A DNA stretch of 21,772 nucleotides from Candidatus Helarchaeota archaeon (GCA_013375405.1 JABXJU010000058.1:1-21772); one strand, 5' to 3'; positions 1-7,874 are shown, counted from the stretch's first letter. Notes: generated by a model not told the origin, from the letters alone. Made by a program: numbers and translations.

Positions 1-544
1 ATCTATCATCGTTGCTACCCACATATAACTTTCCGTCCACTATCGCTGGGGAAGACTGCACATCACCTCCCGTGGTGTAGTTCCAGACTTTTACGCCGTC
101 AGTAGCGTTCAAGCAATAGATCTGATCATCGTTACTGCCCACATACACGCATCCGCCCGCTACCGCTGGAGAAGAATTCACTATACTTTCTGTGGAGTAA
201 TTCCAAAATGGACCTACGATATATATTGTGTGCGCTACTCCCGTGTGATTGAGCTGCCCCCGGAACATAGGCCATTCATCTTGATTAGGCTCGCTGCTCC
301 CAGGAACTGTAGTTAGGTATATTCGGCTCTGGCCAACGGTACCTGCTTGAGAGAATAAAAGATTCATATAAGGTGCTATGCAAATAAGTATGAAAATAAA
401 GATGAAGTAGAAATTTTTGAGTAAAGCGTGGCGATTTATGGTATACCTCTTAGAATGAGAATATCTCAATTTTTCAGGATATAAAACAAGAGTGGGATGT
501 TTCTGCTTAAATTTGCTGGTTTGAACCTTTCTCGTATGAATCAT
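1..544 (-). CDS. Exported PQQ-like beta-propeller protein (5' part, runs off the left edge)
   Basis: This is the N-terminal 181 codons of a gene that continues beyond position 1. The ATG at 544 has a GAGG Shine-Dalgarno 8 bases upstream. The product starts with about 43 basic, probably cytoplasmic residues, then one hydrophobic segment (about residues 44-66) that acts as a signal anchor or signal peptide. The motif WPMFRG...HTG follows, which typically opens PQQ-type propellers. After it come blades of the form SSPAVxGGxVYVGSxDxxIYCLNATDG and WNYTTGG. Such repeats form extracellular or membrane-tethered propellers, often used for binding rather than catalysis. No catalytic residue can be assigned from this part. 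The long cytoplasmic tail before the anchor is unusual for a simple signal peptide. The family call is secure; the function is unknown. Confidence 0.85.
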   Translation of the reverse strand, partial: MIHTRKVQTSKFKQKHPTLVLYPEKLRYSHSKRYTINRHALLKNFYFIFIFILICIAPYMNLLFSQAGTVGQSRIYLTTVPGSSEPNQDEWPMFRGQLNHTGVAHTIYIVGPFWNYSTESIVNSSPAVAGGCVYVGSNDDQIYCLNATDGVKVWNYTTGGDVQSSPAIVDGKLYVGSNDDR

Positions 545-619
545 GATGTTATCCTCTTTTACATTCTTCTCTTCTATTTGCTAATGAAAGTTATTAAGAA
601 ATTTAATTGAAGAAGCCTT

Positions 620-739
620 CAGGCAATAGATCTGGTCATCGTTACTGCCCAAATACACGCGTCCGTCCGCTACCGCTCAGGAAGAATTCCCTAAACTTCC
701 TGTGATGTAACTCCAAAATGGACCTACAATATATGTTGT
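620..739 (-). pseudogene. Decayed copy of one propeller repeat
   Basis: This 120-base stretch lines up without gaps with 110-229 of the neighbouring propeller gene (offset 510 bases) and differs at scattered positions. Read on the minus strand it gives the blade IVGPFWSYITGSLGNSS, then an in-frame TGA, then AVADGRVYLGSNDDQIYCL. It has no start codon and no continuation on either side. It is best read as the remnant of a segmental duplication of the propeller gene, now under no coding constraint. Confidence 0.8.
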
Positions 740-759
740 ACATTGTTGCTTTTTTGTAT

Positions 760-975
760 TTAAATATATCTAATTGAAGAATCGAAGAACCCACCAAACT
801 TACCCAAATCGCTTTTGGTGTCTGCTCCCCCTTTAATTGATGTAAGTTCCCCTACGGCAATACCTTCCTTTTTATAGAGCCAATTAGCGCTTTTCGTTTT
901 CCCACTAAAGCTAGGACCGTAATACACTAACTTAAATATGATTTTTTGAAAATCAAATTTTAAAAATTGTGGTAA
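760..975 (-). pseudogene. N-terminal fragment of a Ras/MglA-like small GTPase
   Basis: The minus strand is open here and encodes FKLVYYGPSFSGKTKSANWL, a beta strand followed by a P-loop (GPSFSGKT) and helix. Next comes a switch I-like stretch, GELTSIKGG...DLGKFGGFFD. The reading stops with TAA at 762-760, right after the strand where the G3 motif would be expected. No ATG starts the frame; only a GTG lies close to the first strand. P-loop followed by FFD in this order is typical of the MglA/Ras-like GTPases that are numerous in Asgard genomes. The rest of the G domain is absent, so this is a truncated relic. It lies next to the decayed propeller repeat in what looks like a degraded stretch. 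Confidence 0.6.
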
Positions 976-1243
976 TTAAAAAATTGAAAGAAAGACTTAA
1001 TTAATCCTCATATTTCTCCTGTTTTTCAGTAAAAGCTCAAAAGAATTTTGTTAAATAATAAAAAATTCCCTTATCCTTTCTTAATTAATAGGTGATATCT
1101 TTGGAATTAATGAATTCAATTATGATGGGGAATGTTATTATTTAATTATGCATAATATTTTACGACTCACTAAAATAGAATTAAAAGAAAATAGATAGGT
1201 TTTTCATTCACAATCCATCAATAATTAAGAAAAATGATGCACT
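976..1243. other. AT-rich intergenic region upstream of the GTPase island
   Basis: About 270 bases of very AT-rich DNA. I see no open frame with coding character and no stable hairpin. It presumably carries the promoter for the plus-strand gene island. Several TATA-like stretches occur, but none can be assigned with confidence. Confidence 0.4.
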
Positions 1244-1654
1244 ATGGACGCCCCAGAAAAGGCGCAACCTCATTCAGAAAAAAATGATAATATTAATAAT
1301 TTGATCGATAAATATAAACAAATCATCCAAACGGATCCAAAGAATTTGGAAATCCTTTCAAATTTAGGAGCATGTTATGCTTCATTAAATAAATTTAAAG
1401 AAGCTAGTGAAATTTTTAATAAGATTCTTGAACAAAACCCCAAAAATTTAGATGCATTAAATAATTTAGGGGTAATTTATACACAAACTGGAAGATTTGA
1501 GGAAGCAATTTCTAAATTAGAAATTGCAGTTAAATTAAAACCCGACATCGCAAAATTATGGAGTAATCTCAGTGAAACCTACCGGCGTTCTGGGAATTAT
1601 CATAAAGCGAATATATGTCGAATGCGGGTAATCCAATTAACTGAAAAAAAATGA
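1244..1654 (+). CDS. Small TPR protein
   Basis: A 136-residue soluble protein made almost entirely of tetratricopeptide repeats. After a polar tail of about 15 residues and one leading helix pair come three repeats at about residues 36-69, 70-103 and 104-136. They show the usual pattern of small residues, for example NLGACYASLNKFKEASEIF and NNLGVIYTQTGRFEEAI. TPRs bind peptides or partner proteins, so a scaffold or adaptor role is likely; no enzymatic motif is present. No clear Shine-Dalgarno precedes the ATG, which suggests leaderless initiation and therefore a promoter directly upstream. It is the first gene of the plus-strand series, and the next gene begins 20 bases after its stop. Confidence 0.85.
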   Translation: MDAPEKAQPHSEKNDNINNLIDKYKQIIQTDPKNLEILSNLGACYASLNKFKEASEIFNKILEQNPKNLDALNNLGVIYTQTGRFEEAISKLEIAVKLKPDIAKLWSNLSETYRRSGNYHKANICRMRVIQLTEKK

Positions 1655-1673
1655 AAATTTATGAGGGATATTT

Positions 1674-2117
1674 TTGGCTACAAATCAAAAAGTTCCTAAG
1701 ACTACATACAGAGATATTGCAAGTACAAGGATTATTTTTTGTAATGAACAAGATACCGTTTCAATTATAGCTCAGAAAATGGCAGAATTTTGGGTAGATA
1801 CAATTTTTGTAAAAAAAGACCAGGGAAAGGTAACTGGCTTAATAACTGACGGCATAATTTGGAACTTAATTGCAAAAGAAGATGATCCAACGGACCCCCG
1901 GACTCTGAAGGCAAAAGACATCATGTTTGAAAAATTTATTCGTGTTAATTGTGATAAATCTATTGAATCTATCGATGAGGTACGCAAACTTCTTGAAAAA
2001 ACTAAGATTCAAAGAATTTGTATAGTCAGAGATGGCGAGATTGTCGGTCTGGTTAGGAAGAAATTTATTGAACGTGTAAAACGATACTCAAGGAGCTTTA
2101 CTTTTGAATTAAAATAA
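1674..2117 (+). CDS. Two-CBS-domain protein
   Basis: A 147-residue protein consisting of one CBS pair (Bateman module), CBS1 about residues 12-66 and CBS2 about 86-140. Typical strands are visible: TIFVKKDQGKVTGLITD in the first and RICIVRDGEIVGLVRKK in the second. CBS pairs usually bind adenosine nucleotides or S-adenosylmethionine and act as regulatory sensors; the ligand here cannot be told from sequence. The start is TTG with GAGG 7 bases upstream, and no in-frame ATG fits the first domain. It lies 20 bases from each neighbour, so co-transcription is likely. There is no attached effector domain, so it probably acts on a partner protein. Confidence 0.85.
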   Translation: MATNQKVPKTTYRDIASTRIIFCNEQDTVSIIAQKMAEFWVDTIFVKKDQGKVTGLITDGIIWNLIAKEDDPTDPRTLKAKDIMFEKFIRVNCDKSIESIDEVRKLLEKTKIQRICIVRDGEIVGLVRKKFIERVKRYSRSFTFELK

Positions 2118-2137
2118 GAAAAGAAGAGGCAAACTTT

Positions 2138-3208
2138 TTGTTTGAAGATCCGAAGAATTTTAAAAATAGCGGCGAAATTTTTATTAAACGCACTCCTCCT
2201 ACAGACGAACCCATTAAGGGCCTGTATGAAATTTTTCTTGCATATTTTAATGAGGAGCTTGGACACTTGCCTCTTTTTACTTATCCTGAGCATTTAAAAA
2301 AGGATAAAAAAGAATGTCGTATTATTTCAATCCACTCTATTTGGTGGTTAGATACAGAAACACAACGTGATCTAGAACATGTCGATTTAGAATATAGTGG
2401 CAGAATATATTTAGCTACAAAATTTAAAGCGAAATCATTTAGAGAAAAAACTAGGAGTGGTTTAAAGGCTGAAACTCCTGAAACTTACGTTCTTATTACG
2501 AGTGTTCCTATAAATCTAACACCTTTTGGAACAAATATGCTTAGAACCATTTTCCAGAAAATTCAAAGCATGAAAGATGAACTCTATATTTTGATTAAAA
2601 AGGAAATCGCGCTAGAAAAACCACTTAAGAATCAAACAGATAAAGATAACATACAAAAAGGCGAAGAAATCGAAGCTAAATTATTAAAAATTTGTGAGGA
2701 ATCTATTCCTCATATAACCCCAGATGTTCTAAAAACATTAATTAACGTAGATAATATAGATCAAGAAAATTTAGCGTATCTTCTCTTAGAAGATCTCCAT
2801 TTATTAGAGCCAAGTGTGCGAGAATTTGATGTTCCTCAAGTTGCAGCAAGAGTTAAAAAGCCTAGTCCCCGTGAAAGTGAAGTATTTAGACGAAAAATAG
2901 AAATAACCAACATTTCACTCATGGAAAATGAACTTAAGCTGAAACTCACAATTAAGAACATTTCTGGCCGGAATTTAAACGATATAACAATTCGAATTAC
3001 GCATATACAAGAATTTTTTGAGTCTGCATCTTGGGACACTAGAATAGATGAATGGTATGCAAATGAAGAACTTATTTTTCAATATCCTAGGATAATCGGC
3101 GAGAATAATGATGAATATATGCTGAGAATTGAAGGTAAAACAGGAAAACTTCTCGTTAAAAAAATAACCTTTCATAATTTTGGCACAAAGGGGAGTGAAG
3201 AAAAATGA
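2138..3208 (+). CDS. 356-residue protein: unknown alpha/beta N-terminus plus the shared C-terminal beta domain
   Basis: I do not recognise the whole protein. Residues about 20-150 alternate strands and helices, starting with LYEIFLAYFNEELGHLPLF and ending in a long amphipathic helix. This layout resembles longin/roadblock-type folds, but that is only an inference. Residues about 160-245 are mostly helical. Residues about 252-346 are a beta-rich domain that recurs at the C-termini of the FrhB-like and arrestin-like proteins of this island. It contains LTIKNISGRNLNDITIRI, IQEFFE, WDTRIDEWYANEEL and FQYPR. The TTG start is supported by AAGAAGAGG about 8 bases upstream. The stop overlaps the ATG of the following CBS gene by 4 bases, a sign of translational coupling. 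Confidence 0.75.
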   Translation: MFEDPKNFKNSGEIFIKRTPPTDEPIKGLYEIFLAYFNEELGHLPLFTYPEHLKKDKKECRIISIHSIWWLDTETQRDLEHVDLEYSGRIYLATKFKAKSFREKTRSGLKAETPETYVLITSVPINLTPFGTNMLRTIFQKIQSMKDELYILIKKEIALEKPLKNQTDKDNIQKGEEIEAKLLKICEESIPHITPDVLKTLINVDNIDQENLAYLLLEDLHLLEPSVREFDVPQVAARVKKPSPRESEVFRRKIEITNISLMENELKLKLTIKNISGRNLNDITIRITHIQEFFESASWDTRIDEWYANEELIFQYPRIIGENNDEYMLRIEGKTGKLLVKKITFHNFGTKGSEEK

Positions 3209-4065
3209 AGCGAATCTCCGTTCAAGATATCATGACACGCAAAGTTGTTGGTGTTGATCAAGATACTCCATTGTCTGAAATAATAAGATTGATGAGTGAA
3301 AAACAAATAGGTAGTACTGTTATTTTAGATAAAGAAAAACCAATAGGGATAATAACTATACGCCATATCTTAAAAATGGCGGAGAAATGCACTCCTCCTG
3401 CAACAGTCAAAGCGCAGAATGTTATGACTCATCCCTTAATAACAGTAAAACCTGATGTAAATTTACGAAATGCATCAATATTGATGCTCCAAAAGGGTAT
3501 TAAAAAACTTACAGTAGTTGAAAACGGGAAATTGATTGGGCTTGTTACTACCACTGACATTGAAAGAGTGTTTATGCCTTTTGATTCTCCCTTTGAAATA
3601 ATAAAGAATGAGTCTGCGGTTAGTGTTGGTCTCCGTGAAGAATTTCAGAGAGATATGGAGAAAAAATTAGTGGAAGAAATAATGACGAAGGATGTTAAAA
3701 CAGTTGATAGTTCAATGAAAGTAAATGAAATTGCGAAGATTATGAATGCTACTAAAATTGGAAGTTTAATTGTTACTAAAAATGAAAAGGCAATAGGAAT
3801 AGTCACTGATTTACACATCGTAAGACGAATAATGAATGATGGATTAGATCCTTGTACTGTAACAGCTGAAGAAGCCATGGAGAATCTTATAACCATAAAT
3901 CCAAAAGATACCCTTAAAAATTCTGTTGAAAAGATGATTACAAATACTGTTAAAAAATTAGGAGTTATTAATTCAAATGATTCCCTAGTTGGAATTATAA
4001 CTACAACTGATTTCCTCGTTTATTACCGGTCATTATTGTTTCGTCAAAAAATTTTAGAAAAATAG
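3205..4065 (+). CDS. Four-CBS-domain protein
   Basis: A 286-residue protein with two complete Bateman modules. CBS domains lie at about residues 7-58, 71-121, 156-207 and 222-272. Each has the xDIMT/NVMT/EIMT/EAMEN opening and a GIITT/GLVTTTD-type second half. The repeated TTTDxxR/TDLHI segments are where nucleotide phosphates are usually bound. No other domain is present, so it is most likely a stand-alone nucleotide sensor that controls a partner. Its ATG overlaps the stop of the previous gene, so the two proteins are probably made in equal amounts and may interact. It is followed by a 73-base gap. Confidence 0.9.
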   Translation: MKRISVQDIMTRKVVGVDQDTPLSEIIRLMSEKQIGSTVILDKEKPIGIITIRHILKMAEKCTPPATVKAQNVMTHPLITVKPDVNLRNASILMLQKGIKKLTVVENGKLIGLVTTTDIERVFMPFDSPFEIIKNESAVSVGLREEFQRDMEKKLVEEIMTKDVKTVDSSMKVNEIAKIMNATKIGSLIVTKNEKAIGIVTDLHIVRRIMNDGLDPCTVTAEEAMENLITINPKDTLKNSVEKMITNTVKKLGVINSNDSLVGIITTTDFLVYYRSLLFRQKILEK

Positions 4066-4138
4066 AATTTAATAGGAAAAATTAAATAACATTTGTTCGA
4101 AAAAAAAAAAATATAGATTTTAATAAATGGGATAGAGA

Positions 4139-5650
4139 ATGGGCACTAATGAAAAAATAGGAATAAAAGACAGTTTCGATCAATTGCAAGAACGATTAAA
4201 AGGTTCCAAGGATAGTTTTGGACGGTTAATGCGTGAGGTAGTAAATACTGGAGTTTGTACTCATTGTAGCGCCTGTGTTGCTACTTGTGAATTTATAGAA
4301 TGGGATTTACTAACAGAAAAACCAAAATTAATAGGAAAATGTAATGGATGTGGCGTTTGTTATTCACAATGCCCTCGAACAATAACTGTCCCACGTGATC
4401 TTATTGGACGATATCAAGCAGCTTATATTAGTAAGTCATTAATTCCTGAAATAAAAGGGCAGGATGGTGGTGTTGTAACAGCACTCCTACTTTATTTATT
4501 AGATAAAAAGCTGATTGATTGTGCGATAGCTACTGGAAAAAGTTCCGAGGAACCTTGGAAACCCGAGGTGAAAATAGTAACAACGCGGGAAGAACTCTTG
4601 AAAACGTCCGGATCGATATACAGCCATTCTCAAACACTAATTGGTTTACTTGATGCAATTAAACAAGGAAATCGCTCTATTGGATTTGTTGGAACTCCCT
4701 GTAATATCGATGCGATCTATAAGATGTGGAAAGCGCCATTTGGTCTCGTTCATATGTTTATGAGAGCGAATATTCTTGCGATAGGATTATTCTGCATGGA
4801 TTCTTTCTCCTATGAAGGATTAAAATCTTTTTTAAAAACCCATAAGCTAACTATGAATGCCATAGAAAAGATGACCATTAAAAAGGGGAAAATGCAATTT
4901 ATTCAAAAAAGCGGAGAGATTTTAGAAGTAAGTGTCCATGATCTTGATAGATATCGATCTTCGAGTTGTCAATACTGCACTGACTTAACCTCGGAAAATG
5001 CGGATATCTCTGTAGGCAGTGTTGGCTCTCCTGATGGCTACTCGACAATTTTAGCGCGAACTGGAATTGGATTGGAAGTCCTCCTTGACGCTGCAGAAGC
5101 CGGATATATTGAACTCCAACCAATGCCCCGTGGTAAACTTAAATGGGTGCTCAATTTAGCACGTATGAAAAAAGCACAGTTGTATACACTGAGAAGACGG
5201 AGACGATATACTCTTGGATTTGAAGAACCAATACCAAGCCACCCGCCTGGAGGCGAATTAGTTGAGGCCACAGGCGAAATAAAAGATACAGACACGATAA
5301 TAAAACAGGCAGCAGCACGACAAAAAACTGTGAAATTTTCCGGATTAAATTTATTATTCAATCAAAAGGAAATAGAATTTAGAGTTATAAACAATAGTGG
5401 ATCTAGCTTAGAAAATGTTACTGTTAAAATCTCCCATATTACTGAATTTTTTGAGGATCATAAATGGTTTACCACTGTGAATGTCTGGTATCCCTTTGAA
5501 GAACTGGAATTTTCCTATCCACGAGTCCAGGAAAACGCCGAAAATGAATATTTATGTGAGATCAAAGATCCACTCGGCACTCTTTTCACCAGAAAAATTG
5601 ATATTAAGAAATTACTTGCTAAATTAGAAAAAGAGAGGCAATCAAAATAA
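4139..5650 (+). CDS. Ferredoxin/FrhB-type F420-dehydrogenase beta-subunit-like protein with the shared C-terminal domain
   Basis: A 503-residue fusion. Residues 40-50 (C40, C43, C46, C50) and 68-78 (C68, C71, C74, C78) form two 4Fe-4S motifs of the CxxCxxCxxxC type. Residues about 85-370 match the FrhB/FdhB family, which carries flavin and often uses coenzyme F420. Family signatures are GQDGGVVTALL, SIGFVGTPC, the pair C277/C280, and ADISVGSVGSPDGYSTILART. Residues about 398-490 carry the island's shared beta domain (ITEFFEDHKWFTTVNVWYPF, FSYPR). FrhB proteins move electrons between F420 or ferredoxin and a partner dehydrogenase or hydrogenase. No such partner gene lies nearby, so the substrate is unknown and a redox-sensing role is possible. 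The fusion to the shared domain is unusual. Confidence 0.85.
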   Translation: MGTNEKIGIKDSFDQLQERLKGSKDSFGRLMREVVNTGVCTHCSACVATCEFIEWDLLTEKPKLIGKCNGCGVCYSQCPRTITVPRDLIGRYQAAYISKSLIPEIKGQDGGVVTALLLYLLDKKLIDCAIATGKSSEEPWKPEVKIVTTREELLKTSGSIYSHSQTLIGLLDAIKQGNRSIGFVGTPCNIDAIYKMWKAPFGLVHMFMRANILAIGLFCMDSFSYEGLKSFLKTHKLTMNAIEKMTIKKGKMQFIQKSGEILEVSVHDLDRYRSSSCQYCTDLTSENADISVGSVGSPDGYSTILARTGIGLEVLLDAAEAGYIELQPMPRGKLKWVLNLARMKKAQLYTLRRRRRYTLGFEEPIPSHPPGGELVEATGEIKDTDTIIKQAAARQKTVKFSGLNLLFNQKEIEFRVINNSGSSLENVTVKISHITEFFEDHKWFTTVNVWYPFEELEFSYPRVQENAENEYLCEIKDPLGTLFTRKIDIKKLLAKLEKERQSK

Positions 5651-5730
5651 TTTTTAATAATTATATCAATCTTTTACTCGAATTAAAAAAAGGAAAGTAA
5701 AGAAGAAAAAAGTTAAAAAGAGGTAGAAAA

Positions 5731-6642
5731 ATGAAAATCGCGCTAGTTGGATTAGCAGGTTGTGGAAAAACAAGTATATATGCAACTACTTTCGCCGCGA
5801 AATCACCCGCCGAAACCAAAGATTTTGCTCCCACTGTAATGTATGAAGTACGTCGCCATCCATATTTGGGATTGAACGTATCTATATTCGATTTTGGAGG
5901 TCAGGATCAATATAGAAATTCCTATGTAGAGAAACCCGAAATCTTTGCTGAGACGGATGTGTTAATTCCAATTGTCGACTTACATGATGTAGCAAAATTT
6001 GAAAAGGCGAAGGAATATTTTCTAAAAATTATGGAAATTTTCGAAAAAAGTACAAAAAAACCAAAAATAATTATCTTTCTTCATAAATATGATACGGAAG
6101 AGTTCAAAAAAGACCAATTGGAAGCGAACTTAAAAAGTGCTAAACAGTTATTTAGTGAGGCATTGAAAAAATGGAACCCTATAATTCAAGTAACATCCAT
6201 TTACGATCAAGATAAATTATCGATGATTTTACGAGATATTCTTGTTGCAAACTATGACGCTTTGCAAGAACATGTTCAAAATGCTGAACAGCAATTAGCA
6301 GAAATTGATGCAAAAATTATTATTTCCGATGTAAGTGGAAACGTAATCGTCCATAATGTTCCCGGTATTTCGAGCGGATTACAGCTAAGAGGTGACCTAA
6401 GAGATTTTATTAGTTCCTGTAATACATTACGAGAGAATTTCTTCATGACAGATTCCGCCATATTCGAGGGTGAATCCGAAAAATCCGAAAAACATCTCGA
6501 GTTGCATGTTTTCAAATTTATTCTCTCAGTTTTAATTATGCGGAGTAAAGATATCGACATAGAATCCGAAGAAAAAATAAAAATTCTCTTAAAAGATATG
6601 AGACTTTTTGCAGATTTAGTGGTTTCAGCCCATAGCGATTGA
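5731..6642 (+). CDS. Rag/Gtr-like small GTPase with C-terminal roadblock-like domain
   Basis: A 303-residue protein. The G domain occupies about residues 1-185. It has the P-loop GLAGCGKTS (7-15), a switch I threonine in APTV (T35), G3 as DFGGQ (54-58) and G4 as HKYD (118-121). HKxD in place of NKxD, together with a wide G domain, is typical of the Rag/Gtr family. Residues about 195-300 read as an alpha/beta dimerisation domain (AKIIISDVSGNVIVHNVPG, then helices and LELHVFKFILSVLI), as expected for the roadblock-like tail of Rag GTPases. Rag GTPases dimerise through this tail and signal nutrient state in eukaryotes; archaeal roles are unknown. The start has GAGGT 7 bases upstream. The glutamine after DFGG is present, so GTP hydrolysis is plausible. 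Confidence 0.85.
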   Translation: MKIALVGLAGCGKTSIYATTFAAKSPAETKDFAPTVMYEVRRHPYLGLNVSIFDFGGQDQYRNSYVEKPEIFAETDVLIPIVDLHDVAKFEKAKEYFLKIMEIFEKSTKKPKIIIFLHKYDTEEFKKDQLEANLKSAKQLFSEALKKWNPIIQVTSIYDQDKLSMILRDILVANYDALQEHVQNAEQQLAEIDAKIIISDVSGNVIVHNVPGISSGLQLRGDLRDFISSCNTLRENFFMTDSAIFEGESEKSEKHLELHVFKFILSVLIMRSKDIDIESEEKIKILLKDMRLFADLVVSAHSD

Positions 6643-6670
6643 TTTAGTTCATAATTCTGAAGGGCCAATA

Positions 6671-7831
6671 ATGCAAGCGGTAAAATTAATAACTGAACCA
6701 GAAGTCTTTGTAGGTACCTCGACAGTAGTGAAAAATACGTTTAATCTACCAGAGGATACGAAAATATTTTGGGCTGGAAGCCGAATTTATGCAAAGCGTT
6801 TATGTGGTAGAGATATCGCTATTTCAAAAATTGATATATTTTGTGAAGGACAGTTAGAAAAAGGGGAATATAAGAGAGAAAAGACTATTCCTATTAGTAC
6901 TCGAGTTCCTCCTTCCGTTAAAGAACGAAATTTAAACTATCGAATTAGATCCGAAATTAGTATGGTAAAACCGGGGACTCGCGTAGAAGAAGAATTCTTT
7001 TTTGCAGAAAATCCAGTTATTTTGAAAACACGTCCAATGAAAATCGCCGAACCTCACCCAGTTGAAGTATCTATAAAGGGAATAAAAATAACTATAGCGA
7101 AAGATCAATTTCGACCCGAAGAATCTCTAAAGATAGATTATGAACTTGAGAAATTTAGGAATCTCGAGGTAGATCTCGTAAAGGATGCCAATATTACTTG
7201 TAATTGTCCTGATTATGCGCCAACTTGTGTTCATATCAAACCTAAACTCCCCTCAGTCGAGAAATCAATTAAAGCCAGTAATTTAACCAAGGGAACCCTT
7301 CAATTATTACTTCCCTCCTTGATAGAATTAACTCATCGTTACGTGTGGGAACCCCCAGAAAAAACCCGCTGGAAAGAAACTTACGGTGATTATGTAAATT
7401 GGTTGCTTGAAGTGAAAGGAACACGCACCTCAGGTGAAGTTGTGAAATTTCAGATTCCTATTCACATTATTGGAAAAGAAATACCTGATGAATCAGAACT
7501 TTTCACTTCTAAACGGGCAACGGGGCCAGTCCTTCAAAAAATTCTTGTACCCGAATCTATTGAAATCAGTAATCCTAATCTGGATCAGAAACGATTAACT
7601 GTTACTCTTAAAAATAAATCAAAAGAAGTTTTAACTGGTGTTACAGTAAAAATTTTACCGATTGAATCGGAATTCTTCGAATTACCTCCAAAGCTAACTG
7701 GCGTAAATGAATGGAAACCGGGTTCTGATATTCACGCATACCACGATAACGTAGGGACAAATATTAAAAATTTTCAGATTCTTATTGAAGATAACAATGG
7801 CAATGTCATCAATAAACGATCCAAACTATGA
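6671..7831 (+). CDS. Arrestin-fold (Vps26/Spo0M-like) protein with the shared C-terminal domain
   Basis: A 386-residue all-beta protein. Residues about 1-120 resemble an arrestin N-domain (GTSTVVKNTFNLPEDTKIFW, a charged middle, TRVEEEFFFAENPVILK). Residues about 128-288 resemble the C-domain and end in WLLEVKGTRTSGEVVKFQIP. The second sandwich contains a cluster, C177-x-C179-x6-C186-x-H188, that could bind a metal such as zinc; this is inferred. Residues about 296-386 are a third, more divergent copy of the island's shared domain (SEFFELP...NEWKPG). Arrestin-fold proteins act as cargo or membrane adaptors in eukaryotes and as Spo0M-like factors in bacteria. The gene follows the Rag-like GTPase by 28 bases, so the pair may work together. 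AAGGG lies 7 bases before the ATG. Confidence 0.7.
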   Translation: MQAVKLITEPEVFVGTSTVVKNTFNLPEDTKIFWAGSRIYAKRLCGRDIAISKIDIFCEGQLEKGEYKREKTIPISTRVPPSVKERNLNYRIRSEISMVKPGTRVEEEFFFAENPVILKTRPMKIAEPHPVEVSIKGIKITIAKDQFRPEESLKIDYELEKFRNLEVDLVKDANITCNCPDYAPTCVHIKPKLPSVEKSIKASNLTKGTLQLLLPSLIELTHRYVWEPPEKTRWKETYGDYVNWLLEVKGTRTSGEVVKFQIPIHIIGKEIPDESELFTSKRATGPVLQKILVPESIEISNPNLDQKRLTVTLKNKSKEVLTGVTVKILPIESEFFELPPKLTGVNEWKPGSDIHAYHDNVGTNIKNFQILIEDNNGNVINKRSKL

Positions 7832-7874
7832 GTCTCCAAACTTTTTAAAATCATCAACGGGGCAGTGGTCTAGC

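Noticed and set aside
110..739. Repeated units at the left edge as a possible CRISPR array
   Set aside because: The repeats are long, coding and beta-propeller blades; there are no regular short repeats and spacers.
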